In this document: positions 40,035 through 52,791 of the stretch, piece by piece | Numbering within the stretch: the stretch's first letter is position 1 | Layout of the letters: every line of letters starts with the position of its first letter | Assembly: GCF_024347635.1 (NCBI RefSeq) | Contig: NZ_AP025510.1 | Location: forward strand, 2,046,001-2,110,000 | Direction of reading: 5' to 3' | Length of the DNA stretch: 64,000 nucleotides | Source of the DNA: Vibrio tasmaniensis | GTDB lineage: Bacteria > Pseudomonadota > Gammaproteobacteria > Enterobacterales > Vibrionaceae | The notes under the pieces: generated by a model | What the model saw: only the letters and a program-made list of their open reading frames with translations | Told to the model about the DNA's origin: nothing | The model's database searches: none | Program-made: the position numbers and the translations under genes

Positions 40035-40652
40035 GTGGCTAATACACTTTATGACCGTACTATTGCTTTCGCTGGAATTTGCCAAGCTGTGGCTTTGGTT
40101 CAACAAGTAGCGAAAGACGGCCATTGTGATAAAGATGCCTTCGAAGCTTCACTCAGTGCCATTTTAAATACCAACCCAGCGAACACCGTGGGCGTATTTG
40201 GACGTGAAGCGAACCTAAAGCTTGGCCTTGAGTGCTTAGTAAAAGGTATCGATAGTACTCCAGCTGGTAGCGATATTACTCGTTATATTATCAGCTTGAT
40301 GGCACTTGAGCGTAAGCTATCTTCTCGTAACGACTCTATGTCTCAGCTTGGCGATCGCATTCAAACTGCAGAACGTCAAACTGAACACTTTGATCTGTTT
40401 GACGAGCAAATGATCAGCAACCTAGCGAGCATCTACCTTGATGTTGTGAGCCCTATCGGCCCGCGTATTCAGGTTTCTGGTACGCCAGCTGTACTTCAAC
40501 AGACGTCGAGCCAACATAAGGTCCGCGCACTCCTTCTATCTGGAATTCGAAGCGCTGTGTTATGGCGTCAAGTTGGCGGTAAACGTCGCCACCTTATCTT
40601 CGGTCGCAAGAAGATGATCGAGCAGGCTCAAATCCTGCTAGCTCGCATGTAA
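40035..40652 (+). CDS. hflD: HflD, lysogenization regulator homologue
   Basis: 205-aa peripheral membrane protein; in E. coli HflD binds phage lambda CII and influences lysogeny, with wider cellular function unclear. The pattern [18 protein letters not shown] and [26 protein letters not shown] is characteristic. Start is GTG at 40035, supported by TAGGAG upstream; 47 bases after mnmA. Confidence 0.93.
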   Translation: MANTLYDRTIAFAGICQAVALVQQVAKDGHCDKDAFEASLSAILNTNPANTVGVFGREANLKLGLECLVKGIDSTPAGSDITRYIISLMALERKLSSRNDSMSQLGDRIQTAERQTEHFDLFDEQMISNLASIYLDVVSPIGPRIQVSGTPAVLQQTSSQHKVRALLLSGIRSAVLWRQVGGKRRHLIFGRKKMIEQAQILLARM

Positions 40653-40658
40653 TTTATT

Positions 40659-40688
40659 AGCTCGCGCCTGGTCGCGAGCTTGTTTTTT
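40659..40688 (+). terminator. Terminator of mnmA-hflD
   Basis: AGCTCGCG / CGCGAGCT, loop CCTGGT, followed by TGTTTTTT, directly after hflD; separates it from purB. Confidence 0.8.
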
Positions 40689-40705
40689 GTATCAATACAA
40701 CTCTC

Positions 40706-40721
40706 ACGCAAACGATTGCGC
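40706..40721. promoter_or_regulatory. PurR-like operator upstream of purB
   Basis: ACGCAAACGATTGCGC matches the PurR consensus ACGCAAACGTTTGCGT at 14 of 16 positions, 75 bp upstream of the purB start. Supports purine repression of purB. Confidence 0.75.
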
Positions 40722-40756
40722 AATATGCGTGACAATTGAGATTGTTACTGGTATAA

Positions 40757-42166
<1,410 letters not shown>

Positions 42167-42195
42167 GATTCGAAATTCGAATCACAGAATAGACT

Positions 42196-42221
42196 AAGGC
42201 TTCCCATGTGGAAGCCTTTTT
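42196..42221 (+). terminator. Terminator of purB
   Basis: AAGGCTTCC / GGAAGCCTT, loop CATGT, followed by Ts; 30 bases past the stop. Confidence 0.85.
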
Positions 42222-42428
42222 GTTGAGCGGAACAAAGTGTATTGATCACAAGCAAGAACCGTCAGCAAAATAATACAAGGCAACCCAGTATCATTGCCCT
42301 GCTCATATCAGTCCGTCCAATATCAACCAATAAATATCCCAATGCTTCATCACCAGTAACCCTCTATCACCAGGCACATATCCCCGGATACATCACTCCC
42401 AGAGACTTACTCTCTTGAATGCCAAGAT
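42222..42428. other. Convergent purB/htpX spacer, no feature found
   Basis: The 333-base gap between purB and htpX (42167-42499) holds a terminator at each end. I see no ORF or repeat in the 207 bases between them. Confidence 0.5.
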
Positions 42429-42432
42429 CAAA

Positions 42433-42456
42433 AAAGGCCTCCCGAAGGAAGCCTTT
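42433..42456 (-). terminator. Terminator of htpX
   Basis: Minus strand AAAGGCTTCC / GGAGGCCTTT (one G-T pair), loop TTCG, followed by TTTTTTG; 44 bases past the htpX stop. Confidence 0.8.
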
Positions 42457-42499
42457 AGAATACATATTGCCGCTTAACGACAGCAGCTTGTGTTAGAAA

Positions 42500-43363
42500 T
42501 TACATGTTACGTAAAGACGCAATACGCTTGTCTAGCGGTGGGTGGCTCATTAGAAGCTCTGTTAGAGACTTCTTACCATTGATACCAAATGCCATCATAG
42601 AGCCTTCTAGTTGTGGCTCATGGCTCACCTTTAGGCGCTCTAACGCTGCAATCATCTTCTCTTTACCCACTAGGTTCGCTGCACCTGCATCGGCATGGAA
42701 TTCACGATGACGGCTGTACCACATCGTAATGAAGCTTGCTAAGAAACCAAATACCAATTCCAACACCATAGACACACCGAAGTACACCATCATGTTGCTG
42801 CCGCCCTCTTCTTCGTTGTCATTCGACGCAACAATGTTGGCGATGAAACGAGATAGGAAGATAACGAACGTGTTCACTACACCTTGCATTAACGTCATGG
42901 TCACCATATCGCCGTTTGCGATGTGGCTCACTTCATGCGCTAATACCGCTTCAGCTTCATCACGCGTCATGTTGTGTAGCAGACCCGTAGAGACTGCGAC
43001 TAATGAATCGTCACGCTTAGCACCCGTCGCGAATGCGTTGATGTCTGGCGAGTCGTAGATCGCCACTGTTGGCATACCAATACCAACTTGTTGAGATTGA
43101 CGGCTTACCGTCTCCATCAACCAATGTTCTGTTTCATTTCGTGGACTTTCGATGACCATGCCGCCTACCGAGCGTAGCGCCATTTTCTTTGACATCATCA
43201 ACGAAATGAATGAGCCGCCAAAACCAAATACTGCAGCCATCACCAATAAGCCTGATAGGCTACCAGGTTGCATACCTGTAACTGCGTATACAATATTAAG
43301 AACAACACTTAGTACCATTACAACCGCTAGGTTGGTTGCAAGGAACAACATTACTCGCTTCAT
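42500..43363 (-). CDS. htpX: Membrane zinc metalloprotease HtpX
   Basis: M48 protease degrading misfolded inner-membrane proteins alongside FtsH. 287 aa; two N-terminal helices (about residues 4-26 and 36-56), zinc motif HEVSH near residue 143, a further helix pair, and the third ligand Glu in the [10 protein letters not shown] segment. In E. coli it is Cpx-controlled; I did not identify a CpxR site here. Confidence 0.95.
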   Translation of the reverse strand: MKRVMLFLATNLAVVMVLSVVLNIVYAVTGMQPGSLSGLLVMAAVFGFGGSFISLMMSKKMALRSVGGMVIESPRNETEHWLMETVSRQSQQVGIGMPTVAIYDSPDINAFATGAKRDDSLVAVSTGLLHNMTRDEAEAVLAHEVSHIANGDMVTMTLMQGVVNTFVIFLSRFIANIVASNDNEEEGGSNMMVYFGVSMVLELVFGFLASFITMWYSRHREFHADAGAANLVGKEKMIAALERLKVSHEPQLEGSMMAFGINGKKSLTELLMSHPPLDKRIASLRNM

Positions 43364-43600
43364 TACTTATCTCCGCATGAAAGCTGTTTTTATAAAACTT
43401 ATTATTATAGACAAGGCAGACAGCAATTTATTCCAACCTTGAAGACTTATCCTTACTTATACATATAGTCTTAGATTAAGAAAACAAGGTTAAGCATTAA
43501 ATTGCAACATTTGATTACGAGACCCTATTCGGCTTACCCCTAGTCTATTAGACCTAAGTCGTATGGTGTCGGCATAACAATCCGTTTAGAGTGGCTTCAG

Positions 43601-43807
43601 ATGAATTATTGGCTAGTCCATGTACAAAAGGGAAAAATCATGGTTGAAGGTACTAACACTCAAATGGCTATCGATTTACTGTGCTGTCACCTAGGGATTA
43701 CTGAAGAAGAAGCAAAAAAGCAGATTGGGGTCCTAACTCCGCAAACGGCGCAGGCAAAAATCACAGAAACACAGCAAGCACTAATGGGACTTACCAAAGA
43801 ACATTAA
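43601..43807 (+). CDS. Small conserved hypothetical protein
   Basis: 68 aa from ATG 43601, or 55 aa from ATG 43640, which is better placed after a purine run (AAAAGGGAAAAATC). Soluble; contains a Cys pair (LLCCHLGITEEEAKKQIG) that looks like a short helical motif. No recognised family. Codon use is like its neighbours and a terminator follows, so it is probably real. Confidence 0.55.
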   Translation: MNYWLVHVQKGKIMVEGTNTQMAIDLLCCHLGITEEEAKKQIGVLTPQTAQAKITETQQALMGLTKEH

Positions 43808-43871
43808 TCCCTAGTTTGCTGATATAAAAGACCAGCTGTTTATAAGCTAATGGTCAAAGGCTTAACAAAGC

Positions 43872-43897
43872 AAAAGGGCTGCAATCGCAGCCCTTTT
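43872..43897. terminator. Bidirectional terminator before bioD
   Basis: AAAAGGGCTGC / GCAGCCCTTTT, loop AATC; 24 bases past bioD on the minus strand and 64 past the small gene on the plus strand. Confidence 0.85.
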
Positions 43898-43921
43898 CTT
43901 GTTTAACGTATAACTCGAAGT

Positions 43922-44605
43922 TTAAAGATCAAGCAATGGCTGTACATTAATGTACTTACCAATGTTCTTAGACTTTGCTCTTGGCACATACGGAATTTCG
44001 CCTAACTTCGGTGCACCTAGCTTGTCTTCAAGCATCGCTATAATTTCGGCGTAATGTTCAGTACCTGGGTTAATGCGGTTTGCAACCCAACCCACTAGGT
44101 TCAGTCCATCAGCACGAATCACTTCTGCGGTTAGCAGTGCATGACTCAAACAGCCAAGCTTAATACCAACCGTCAATACCACAGGCAGCTGCTCTTTTTT
44201 GACCCAGCTAGACAAATATTCATCATCAGAAACCGGTACACGCCAACCACCAGCACCTTCAACTAACACGATGTCAGAGTTTTGCTTATGCTCTGCCAAC
44301 TTAGCTGATAATACGGTTTCATCAATCACGACACCATCATGCTTTGCTGCAATGTGTGGTGATGATGGTAGCAACAACGCATATGGATTAACGTCTTCGT
44401 AAGCAATGTCTTGCGTTGCCGCTTCTTGAAGATGCAACGCATCACTATTACGTAACCCTTCAGGGAGTTGTTCACACCCTGCGGCAACTGGCTTGTAGCC
44501 AATTGTTGATAACTCTTGTGCGGCTAAAGCTTGAAGAATCGCTTTTGAAACCACAGTTTTTCCCACTTCGGTATCCGTACCTGCAATGAATAATGCATCA
44601 ATCAT
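43922..44605 (-). CDS. bioD: Dethiobiotin synthetase BioD
   Basis: ATP-dependent formation of dethiobiotin from DAPA and CO2, penultimate biotin step. 227 aa. P-loop GTDTEVGKT at residues about 8-16, and [11 protein letters not shown] use ATG 44605, which overlaps the bioC stop as ATGA; an in-frame TTG at 44626 would extend into bioC. Last gene of bioBFCD. Confidence 0.95.
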   Translation of the reverse strand: MIDALFIAGTDTEVGKTVVSKAILQALAAQELSTIGYKPVAAGCEQLPEGLRNSDALHLQEAATQDIAYEDVNPYALLLPSSPHIAAKHDGVVIDETVLSAKLAEHKQNSDIVLVEGAGGWRVPVSDDEYLSSWVKKEQLPVVLTVGIKLGCLSHALLTAEVIRADGLNLVGWVANRINPGTEHYAEIIAMLEDKLGAPKLGEIPYVPRAKSKNIGKYINVQPLLDL

Positions 44606-45405
44606 AATTGAATAACCCCTAAACAAACTTGATATGTTGCTGGTAAGAAACCTTGATGGTTTTTAAACTCTCGATATTCCCGTTCAACAAGCTGCAACAT
44701 GCGGCGACTTGTTAAACCTTGTGAGCGACCACTTACGTGATTAGCGCCGATACCTTTAAGGTCGCGCATCAGTTCAAACGCAGTGTCGTACCAAACGGTG
44801 ATGGTGGGCAAGTCTAGTTGATGAGCAGTACAGCTAGATTGCGCTAACGCAATTTTTACCTGATTGATTGTAATAAAATGGTTAACGTGTTGATGTGTGT
44901 CAATTTTTGACCATGACTTTTTCAGTTCAAACAGTGACCCATCAAGCAAAGTTGAGAAAACAACACGCCCTCCAAGCGAGGTGACACGCCTCATCTCCCT
45001 CAGAGGCGACGATAAATCGTCACACCATTGCAACGCAAGACTTGAGAAAACAATATCAAAAGCCCCATCTTCGAATGGCAATAGCTCGGCATCAGCTTGT
45101 CGATATAAAGAGACCATTGCGCCACAGCGCTGTTCGGCTTTTTGCAACATTCCAACAGAAAGGTCTGCGCATACCACTTCAGCGCCTCGTTCCACCAATT
45201 GCTGTGAGAAATAACCAGTACCACAACCTAAATCGAGCACCTTTAATCCAGAGAGGTCACTCGGTAACTTATCCAGCAGTCGGTGACCAACATCTCGCTG
45301 GAATTCAGCGTGTTTGTCATAGGTTGTTGCTGCTTTGCCGAAGGCTTCGGCAATCGCACTCTTGTCTTGGCCTACGTAATTATCCACTACTGCTTCTTGT
45401 GACAT
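44602..45405 (-). CDS. bioC: Malonyl-ACP O-methyltransferase BioC
   Basis: SAM-dependent methyltransferase that starts pimelate synthesis by methylating malonyl-ACP. 267 aa. SAM motif [15 protein letters not shown], post-motif VVCADLS, and [11 protein letters not shown], typical of BioC. Immediately follows bioF (stop and start adjacent) and overlaps bioD. The bioH esterase is not in this window. Confidence 0.94.
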   Translation of the reverse strand: MSQEAVVDNYVGQDKSAIAEAFGKAATTYDKHAEFQRDVGHRLLDKLPSDLSGLKVLDLGCGTGYFSQQLVERGAEVVCADLSVGMLQKAEQRCGAMVSLYRQADAELLPFEDGAFDIVFSSLALQWCDDLSSPLREMRRVTSLGGRVVFSTLLDGSLFELKKSWSKIDTHQHVNHFITINQVKIALAQSSCTAHQLDLPTITVWYDTAFELMRDLKGIGANHVSGRSQGLTSRRMLQLVEREYREFKNHQGFLPATYQVCLGVIQL

Positions 45406-46617
45406 TTACTGAGCCTCTTTCTTTAATTCAAAGCTTGATTCTATGCTAGGTTTGCTTACAGACTCGTTGCTTCGCTCTATTGCTTGAAGCAAAGAGTTAG
45501 TTAACTGAAGAATCTGTTCCTGATTGTGATTGGCCGTTAAGGTAATACGTAAACGAGCAGTCCCAATAGGCACCGTTGGTGGCCTTATTGCCGTTACCCA
45601 AACTTGGTTACGCTTCAACTCTTCGGCAATAGATAGTGCAGCTTGGGCTTCGCCGATTAAAAATGGCTTGATCGGCGTCTGAGTATCAATAAAACCTTTC
45701 ACGCCACTCATCTGCTCGGCATAGAGCGCGCCTAGCTCCGTGAGTTTCTCACGACGCCACTCTTGCGTTTGAATCATCTGACATGCATGAGACAAAGCCA
45801 CCGCTTGTGAAGGTGGCATTGCCGTCGAATACACATGATGACGCGCAAACTGAGTTAAGTAATCACCCACTTCTGACGAACAAAGAATCGCAGCACCAGA
45901 AAGGCCAAATGCTTTACCAAAGGTCACCACCAAGATATCAGGTGAGATTTGTGCGGCGTTGCAACTCCCTGCCCCGTTATCACCTAATACGCCAATACCG
46001 TGGGCATCATCAACCACCAACCAACTGTCGTATTGGTTAGTCAAGTTAAATACCTGGTTGAGAGGCGCTTGATCCCCATCCATGCTGAACACACCTTCAG
46101 TCACAACCAAGGATTGTGGAGTGCGCCTCAAGAGCGACTCTAGGTGCTGCGTGTCGTTGTGCTTAAAGCGTTTCATGGTTGCAGGTGAAATCATCCCCGC
46201 TTCCATCAAAGAGGCGTGGTTGAGCTTGTCTTGCAATAGAGAGTCGTCTTTCTCGAGCAGAGAAAACAACAACGCTTGATTAGCACTGAAACCAGAACTA
46301 AAGAGAATGGCACGTTCAAAGCCAAGCCATTCGCACAGCTTAGCCTCTAAATTTCGATGAGCAGGACTAAAACCCGTGACCAATGGCGATGCCGCACTGC
46401 CAGCGCCATACCGAGAAAGTCCAGTTTGCCACGCATTCACCAGCTCAGGATCGTTTGCCAAGCCTAAATAGTCATTACTCGAAAAATTAATGAAGCTAGA
46501 ACCTTCGCTCATAAGCAAAGGACCATTACTGTTTTCTAACACCTTAAGTTGACGAGTTAGCCCTTGCTCACAGCGATGAGCAAGGGCACTTTTGATGCGA
46601 GATTTAAACAGTGGCAT
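45406..46617 (-). CDS. bioF: 8-amino-7-oxononanoate synthase BioF
   Basis: PLP enzyme condensing pimeloyl-ACP with alanine. 403 aa from ATG 46617, slightly longer than E. coli BioF (384). PLP-lysine in [14 protein letters not shown], with [10 protein letters not shown] and [13 protein letters not shown] overlaps the bioB end by 14 bases; an upstream in-frame ATG at 46653 would lie further inside bioB. The C-terminus carries an extra acidic-basic tail. Confidence 0.95.
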   Translation of the reverse strand: MPLFKSRIKSALAHRCEQGLTRQLKVLENSNGPLLMSEGSSFINFSSNDYLGLANDPELVNAWQTGLSRYGAGSAASPLVTGFSPAHRNLEAKLCEWLGFERAILFSSGFSANQALLFSLLEKDDSLLQDKLNHASLMEAGMISPATMKRFKHNDTQHLESLLRRTPQSLVVTEGVFSMDGDQAPLNQVFNLTNQYDSWLVVDDAHGIGVLGDNGAGSCNAAQISPDILVVTFGKAFGLSGAAILCSSEVGDYLTQFARHHVYSTAMPPSQAVALSHACQMIQTQEWRREKLTELGALYAEQMSGVKGFIDTQTPIKPFLIGEAQAALSIAEELKRNQVWVTAIRPPTVPIGTARLRITLTANHNQEQILQLTNSLLQAIERSNESVSKPSIESSFELKKEAQ

Positions 46618-47656
46618 CGTAGAACATGTCGTCTTTCGTTGGGCGAGCGGCAACGCGCTCCACCACTTGATCTAACAGTTCGTTTTCTTGAATTTCATCC
46701 GGCTTCTGAGCCACTTGTTGGCTGTTAATACCTAACTTCTTAAACAGCTGCATATCCGTGTCTTCATCTGGGTTTGGCGTAGTCAGTAGCTTACAGCCGT
46801 AGAAGATAGAATTCGCGCCAGCCATGAAACACATCGCCTGCATCTGCTCATTCATATTCTCACGGCCTGCAGATAGACGAACCGCAGACATTGGCATCAT
46901 GATGCGAGCAATCGCAATCAGTTTGACGAAGTCGAAAGACTCAACATCATCGACGTTTTCCATCGGTGTGCCTTTCACTTTTACGAGCATGTTGATTGGA
47001 ACACTTTCAGGGTGCACAGGAAGATTAGCCAGTTCGACAAGCAGACCAGCACGGTCATTGGTACTTTCGCCCATACCAATAATACCGCCAGAACAGATTT
47101 TCATACCAGCATCACGTACGTGAGATAGGGTATCTAAGCGATCTTGGTAAGTACGAGTAGTAATGATACTGCCGTAAAACTCAGGGGACGTATCAAGGTT
47201 GTGATTGTAGTAATCCAAACCTGCATCCGCTAGCTCACCTGCTTGATCAGGCGTTAACATGCCTAGTGTCATACATGTTTCTAGACCCATGCCTTTCACA
47301 CCTTTGATCATGTCAGTTAGGTGAGGCATATCGCGCTCTTTCGGGTTTTTCCATGCCGCCCCCATACAGAAACGAGTTGAACCCGCGTTCTTGGCTTTTT
47401 GTGCAGCATCCAAAACACGCTCTACTTCCATCAAGCGCTCTTTGTCGACATCCGTTCGGTAGTGAGCACTTTGAGGGCAGTACTTACAATCTTCAGGACA
47501 AGCACCTGTCTTAATCGATAACAGCGTACTCACCTGCACGTGGTTGTGCTCTTGGTACTGTCTATGAACCACTTGAGCTTCAAACATTAAATCCATAAAC
47601 GGTTTTTCAAGCAGTGCTCTTACTTCAGCAACTGTCCAGTCATGACGAACTTCCAC
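46604..47656 (-). CDS. bioB: Biotin synthase BioB
   Basis: Radical-SAM enzyme inserting sulfur into dethiobiotin. 350 aa. Radical-SAM motif [10 protein letters not shown] near residue 55; further cluster ligands Cys in RFCMGAAW and TCMTLGML, and Arg in SAGREN. First gene of bioBFCD, divergent from bioA across the BirA operator. Confidence 0.97.
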   Translation of the reverse strand: MEVRHDWTVAEVRALLEKPFMDLMFEAQVVHRQYQEHNHVQVSTLLSIKTGACPEDCKYCPQSAHYRTDVDKERLMEVERVLDAAQKAKNAGSTRFCMGAAWKNPKERDMPHLTDMIKGVKGMGLETCMTLGMLTPDQAGELADAGLDYYNHNLDTSPEFYGSIITTRTYQDRLDTLSHVRDAGMKICSGGIIGMGESTNDRAGLLVELANLPVHPESVPINMLVKVKGTPMENVDDVESFDFVKLIAIARIMMPMSAVRLSAGRENMNEQMQAMCFMAGANSIFYGCKLLTTPNPDEDTDMQLFKKLGINSQQVAQKPDEIQENELLDQVVERVAARPTKDDMFYDATV

Positions 47657-47743
47657 GTGTCGATCCTTTTTTATTATTTGATGTTACATCTCTATCAATA
47701 GAGATTGTATTTATGCTTGGATAGTCTACCGACAAGCTTTAGA

Positions 47744-47777
47744 CTGTCAACACATTGATAATATCAAAAGTTTACAT
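47744..47777. promoter_or_regulatory. BirA bidirectional operator
   Basis: Half-sites CTGTCAACA and AGTTTACAT around a 16-base spacer match the BirA site TTGTAAACC-N16-GGTTTACAA. It lies between divergent bioB and bioA, so both transcripts should be repressed by biotinyl-AMP-bound BirA. Confidence 0.8.
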
Positions 47778-47814
47778 CTGGTTATTTTTTAGCCGCAAAA
47801 GAATGGAAGTTACT

Positions 47815-49098
47815 ATGGATCTCGCCTTTGACCGCCAGCATATCTGGCATCCTTATACATCAACGTTGACACCTCTGACCTGCTACCCAGTCACCAACGC
47901 AGACGGTGTTTACCTAGAATTAGAAGGCGGAAAACGAATTATTGATGGCATGTCGTCTTGGTGGTCAACCATCCACGGTTACAATCACCCAGAGCTCAAT
48001 GCTGCAGCTCACAGCCAAATCGATAAGGTTTCGCACGTTATGTTCGGTGGTATCACCCACCAGCCAGCTATCGATTTATGTAAGAAGCTTTTGAACCTAG
48101 CGCCAAGTAATCTAGAACATGTATTCCTGGCCGATTCAGGTTCAGTCGCGGTAGAGGTTAGCCTCAAGATGGCGCTGCAATACTGGCATGCTAAAGGGCA
48201 ACCTCGTTCAAAATTCCTCACACTGAGAGATGGCTACCACGGCGATACCTTCGCGGCAATGTCGGTGACAGATCCGGATAACTCGATGCACAGCCTCTAC
48301 AAAGGTTTTTTGCCTGAACACATTTTTGCAGATTCGCCCAAAACGGGCTTTTGGGATGACTGGAACTCAAGTGACATCGATAGCTTTCGAGAGAAGCTAA
48401 CAGCGCACCACAAAGAAGTCGCAGCGGTGATTTTAGAACCCATCGTTCAAGGCGCTGGCGGTATGCGCATCTACCACCCCGAGTTCTTAAAACAAGTTCG
48501 CTTGCTATGTGATGAATTCAACGTCTTACTGATCTTAGATGAGATTGCGACCGGATTTGGCCGCACAGGGAAACTGTTCGCCTGTGAGCATGCCGATGTT
48601 CAACCGGACATTTTATGCGTAGGCAAGGCGTTAACTGGCGGTTACATGACGCTGTCAGCGACGCTTGCGAGTAAAGAAGTCGCCGACACGGTATGTGGCG
48701 GTGAAGCCGGTTGCTTTATGCACGGACCAACCTTCATGGGCAACCCTTTAGCTTGTGCAGTAGGTGCAGCAAGCTTGTCCATCATAGAGCAAGGTCATTG
48801 GACAAATCAGACTCATCAGATTGAAAAACTCTTTTCTGAGTTACTGCCGCCTCTACTCGAGCATGAACTGGTTAAAGACGTTCGTTGGTTGGGCGCGATT
48901 GGCGTCGTTGAAACACACACACCTGTCGACATGGAAACCATCCAAGCGCACTTTGTTGAGCAAGGTGTTTGGATCCGTCCATTTGGTAAATTGATTTATA
49001 TGATGCCTCCTTTCATCAGCCAGCCAGAGCATATCGAGCAGCTCGTTGCAGCCATCGATAAAGCACTCCGACAATCTGCTTGTTTCAAGCCAAATTGA
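47815..49098 (+). CDS. bioA: Adenosylmethionine-8-amino-7-oxononanoate aminotransferase BioA
   Basis: PLP aminotransferase forming DAPA with SAM as amino donor. 427 aa from ATG 47815 (GGAAG upstream); an in-frame upstream start would overlap the BirA site. Class III signature LLILDEIATGFGRTG, PLP-lysine in CVGKALTGGYM, and WHPYTS at the N-terminus (residues 11-16). Divergent from bioBFCD. Confidence 0.96.
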   Translation: MDLAFDRQHIWHPYTSTLTPLTCYPVTNADGVYLELEGGKRIIDGMSSWWSTIHGYNHPELNAAAHSQIDKVSHVMFGGITHQPAIDLCKKLLNLAPSNLEHVFLADSGSVAVEVSLKMALQYWHAKGQPRSKFLTLRDGYHGDTFAAMSVTDPDNSMHSLYKGFLPEHIFADSPKTGFWDDWNSSDIDSFREKLTAHHKEVAAVILEPIVQGAGGMRIYHPEFLKQVRLLCDEFNVLLILDEIATGFGRTGKLFACEHADVQPDILCVGKALTGGYMTLSATLASKEVADTVCGGEAGCFMHGPTFMGNPLACAVGAASLSIIEQGHWTNQTHQIEKLFSELLPPLLEHELVKDVRWLGAIGVVETHTPVDMETIQAHFVEQGVWIRPFGKLIYMMPPFISQPEHIEQLVAAIDKALRQSACFKPN

Positions 49099-49133
49099 TT
49101 TAACAAACACCATTAAGAAATACCAAACATCTA

Positions 49134-49164
49134 TAAGCCGCCCATAAATGCCAACGGCGGCTTA
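49134..49164 (+). terminator. Hairpin after bioA
   Basis: TAAGCCGCC / GGCGGCTTA with a 13-base loop, 36 bases past the stop. It lacks a T-run, so termination is less sure. Confidence 0.5.
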
Positions 49165-49563
49165 CTCTTCACGCGAAAAACCAAACAACCAACACCTCCC
49201 AAGCCATTGTTTTATATTTGATTTGATCTCTAAAATCCCCACAAATAAATTTAATCCTCTCCACAAAAACAATTAGCAAAAGAGTATTACCTATCGGGTA
49301 AAGAGCCGTCATAAAATACGCGCCATTTTGGTACTGAACATTATGAATGATCTTCCTTATTCGAGTTCATTTCAGAATCAAAACAGCCAATATTTTTAAC
49401 GCTAATAAGATGAAAATCTTCGCAAAAAAAAGAATCCAATTTTAGCGAAAACTAATATCAACTTAGTAGAAACCTAGCGCTTCTTGTTTTGTCGATCCTG
49501 CATGACATCAAGACAATCCGTAATAGCAACGTAATTCACGTCAGTAAATAATTTAAAGTAAGC
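49165..49563. other. AT-rich spacer before the response-regulator gene
   Basis: About 400 bases with no gene, repeat or clear operator that I can support. Very AT-rich near 49380-49460; probably holds the promoter of the gene at 49564. Confidence 0.4.
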
Positions 49564-51231
49564 ATGAAATTAACCCAACTAAATGCACTTATCATTGATG
49601 ACTCAACGATAGTGTTATCAACCATTCGTAACATGCTGGTTCATATTGGTTTTTCAGAACGTTTGATTGCCATTGCGAAATCGCCTCGTGTTGCAATGAC
49701 CATCACGAATGACACAACTTTTGATGTCATCATTTGTGATTATAACTTTGGTAACACGATCAACGGCAAACAGCTATTTGAAGAATTAAAGCAAGCCAAC
49801 AGATTAAAAGATGACGGAATATTTATTCTTGTTACAGGTGAAAATTCAGCTCTATCGATACGCCCTATCCTTGAACTACGACCTGACAACTATTTGTTAA
49901 AACCGTTTAACCGCGAAACTCTAAAGCAGCGCATCACCAGTTCCTTAAGGAAGAAGCTGATTTTACAAGACATTTATAAAGCTGAGAGAGAGAATAACTA
50001 TCAAGCGGGCCTAGAGCATTGCGAAGGGCTTGCCGCGTTTCATCCCGAATACTTCGCAACAATCCAGCAATTTCGAGGGAGCTTTCTATCAAAACTAGAG
50101 CTCTACGAGGAAGCCAAGAATGTCTATCAGAAAGCGATAGATGAAGGCAGTTTTGATTGGGCTCAAGCAGGATTAGCAAACAGCCTTGCGAATTTGGGGC
50201 AGCTTAGCGAAGCACAGTCGATGATTGAAAGTTTGATCAATTCTGCACCAACCTGCACTTTGTATCGAGACCAAGCAGCTCAAGTAAACCTGATCAGCAA
50301 TAAGGTTCCGGCAGCCATTGCTCACTTCAAGTTAGCGAGTAAACTAACACCAGGTAATTCTGAGAGAGAACTGGCAATCGCAAATCTATGCTTATCGGTA
50401 AACGATACTAAAACAGCGCTATTCCACTACCAAAACTATGTGCAAATCAATAAGGATACCTTTCGAGACAACCTGTATATGAAGCTAAATCATATACGAT
50501 TTTTACTCTATTGCGCCTCAGATGGTATCGATAAGCAAGCGAATTTGGGTCACGTCAATTACTTAATTTCGAAGATCCCTACCGAGGCAAGAGCAAGGCT
50601 TCAAACTGACTTAGCACTTATCGCAGCTCACATCGCGATGGAAGCTAACCAATATCAAAAAGCAGTCACTATACTAACCGCATTACACGACAAGAATGAC
50701 TTTGACGCATTTCCAGTGATTTATCACCATGCATGGTTATTGGATAGGATGAGTTGTGAAAACGAGTTCAAAATCGCTGAAAACCGTTGCAGCATGTTGA
50801 TAGTGAAAACAGCGAACGAGACAGTGGTTTCAAGTCAGATAACGATGTGCAGTGAGATGAAACATCGCAACACTGCAAAAATGAACTGGCTCAAAGAGAA
50901 GAATATCGGCATAAAACGAGCAAAGTCAGACTACAAACAGGTGCTTGTGGCTTACTTAGATATTCATAAACGATGTCCGATGATCAAGAACGTATGTATG
51001 AACACGATCAAACTGCTCTCTGTGATTTGGCCTGACTCAATGGGTGCAAAACAAGTGCTAACCATCATCAAGCAATGTGACGAAGTGATCACACAGCTTT
51101 ATACGATGGAGGAGCTGACACAAAGCAACTATCAAAACTATTACCGAAAGGCGCTTCTGGCATGTAAGCAAGCTGATTTGGCATGGAAACAAGCAAACAA
51201 TACTTCCGAGGCTGCCTTCTCATATATGTAG
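49564..51231 (+). CDS. Response regulator with TPR-like C-terminal region
   Basis: 555 aa. Residues 1-125 are a CheY-like receiver: acidic pair Asp12-Asp13, phospho-acceptor Asp59 (IICDYNFG), Thr91 (VTGENS) and Lys113 (LLKPF). The long remainder (about 140-555) is helical and TPR-like (for example YEEAKNVYQKAIDEGSFDW, QAGLANSLANLGQLSEAQ). There is no DNA-binding or enzymatic output domain, so it probably acts through protein contacts. No kinase is adjacent. The start lacks a strong ribosome binding site. Confidence 0.85.
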   Translation: MKLTQLNALIIDDSTIVLSTIRNMLVHIGFSERLIAIAKSPRVAMTITNDTTFDVIICDYNFGNTINGKQLFEELKQANRLKDDGIFILVTGENSALSIRPILELRPDNYLLKPFNRETLKQRITSSLRKKLILQDIYKAERENNYQAGLEHCEGLAAFHPEYFATIQQFRGSFLSKLELYEEAKNVYQKAIDEGSFDWAQAGLANSLANLGQLSEAQSMIESLINSAPTCTLYRDQAAQVNLISNKVPAAIAHFKLASKLTPGNSERELAIANLCLSVNDTKTALFHYQNYVQINKDTFRDNLYMKLNHIRFLLYCASDGIDKQANLGHVNYLISKIPTEARARLQTDLALIAAHIAMEANQYQKAVTILTALHDKNDFDAFPVIYHHAWLLDRMSCENEFKIAENRCSMLIVKTANETVVSSQITMCSEMKHRNTAKMNWLKEKNIGIKRAKSDYKQVLVAYLDIHKRCPMIKNVCMNTIKLLSVIWPDSMGAKQVLTIIKQCDEVITQLYTMEELTQSNYQNYYRKALLACKQADLAWKQANNTSEAAFSYM

Positions 51232-51259
51232 CTTCTATTCAAACAACGTCCGCATACAA

Positions 51260-51290
51260 AAAAGGCTTTGCCATTACAGCAAAGCCTTTT
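51260..51290. terminator. Bidirectional terminator between response regulator and serS
   Basis: AAAAGGCTTTGC / GCAAAGCCTTTT, loop CATTACA, with T-runs both ways. Confidence 0.85.
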
Positions 51291-51341
51291 AACAATTCTA
51301 GCGAGATAGATTAATCTAAATTCGATAAGCCTAAATTGGTA

Positions 51342-52664
<1,323 letters not shown>

Positions 52665-52678
52665 TTAGTTATTTGAAT

Positions 52679-52700
52679 ATTCAGTAGTTTGCTACTGAAT
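52679..52700 (-). promoter_or_regulatory. Hairpin in the rarA-serS spacer
   Basis: Perfect stem ATTCAGTAG / CTACTGAAT, loop TTTG, 30-50 bases before the serS start. No T-run follows, so it could be an operator, a processing site or a leader hairpin of serS. Confidence 0.4.
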
Positions 52701-52791
52701 CACTGCTAAACCCCTAAAACTGGTGCTATTTCGACCAATTTTTAACGATTTAATATAAATTTTATGACTAGGTAACGATATCCAAAAAAGA

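Noticed and set aside
45042..45449. 135-aa ORF opposite bioC
   Set aside because: Antisense to a clear bioC; no ribosome binding site and no recognisable motif.
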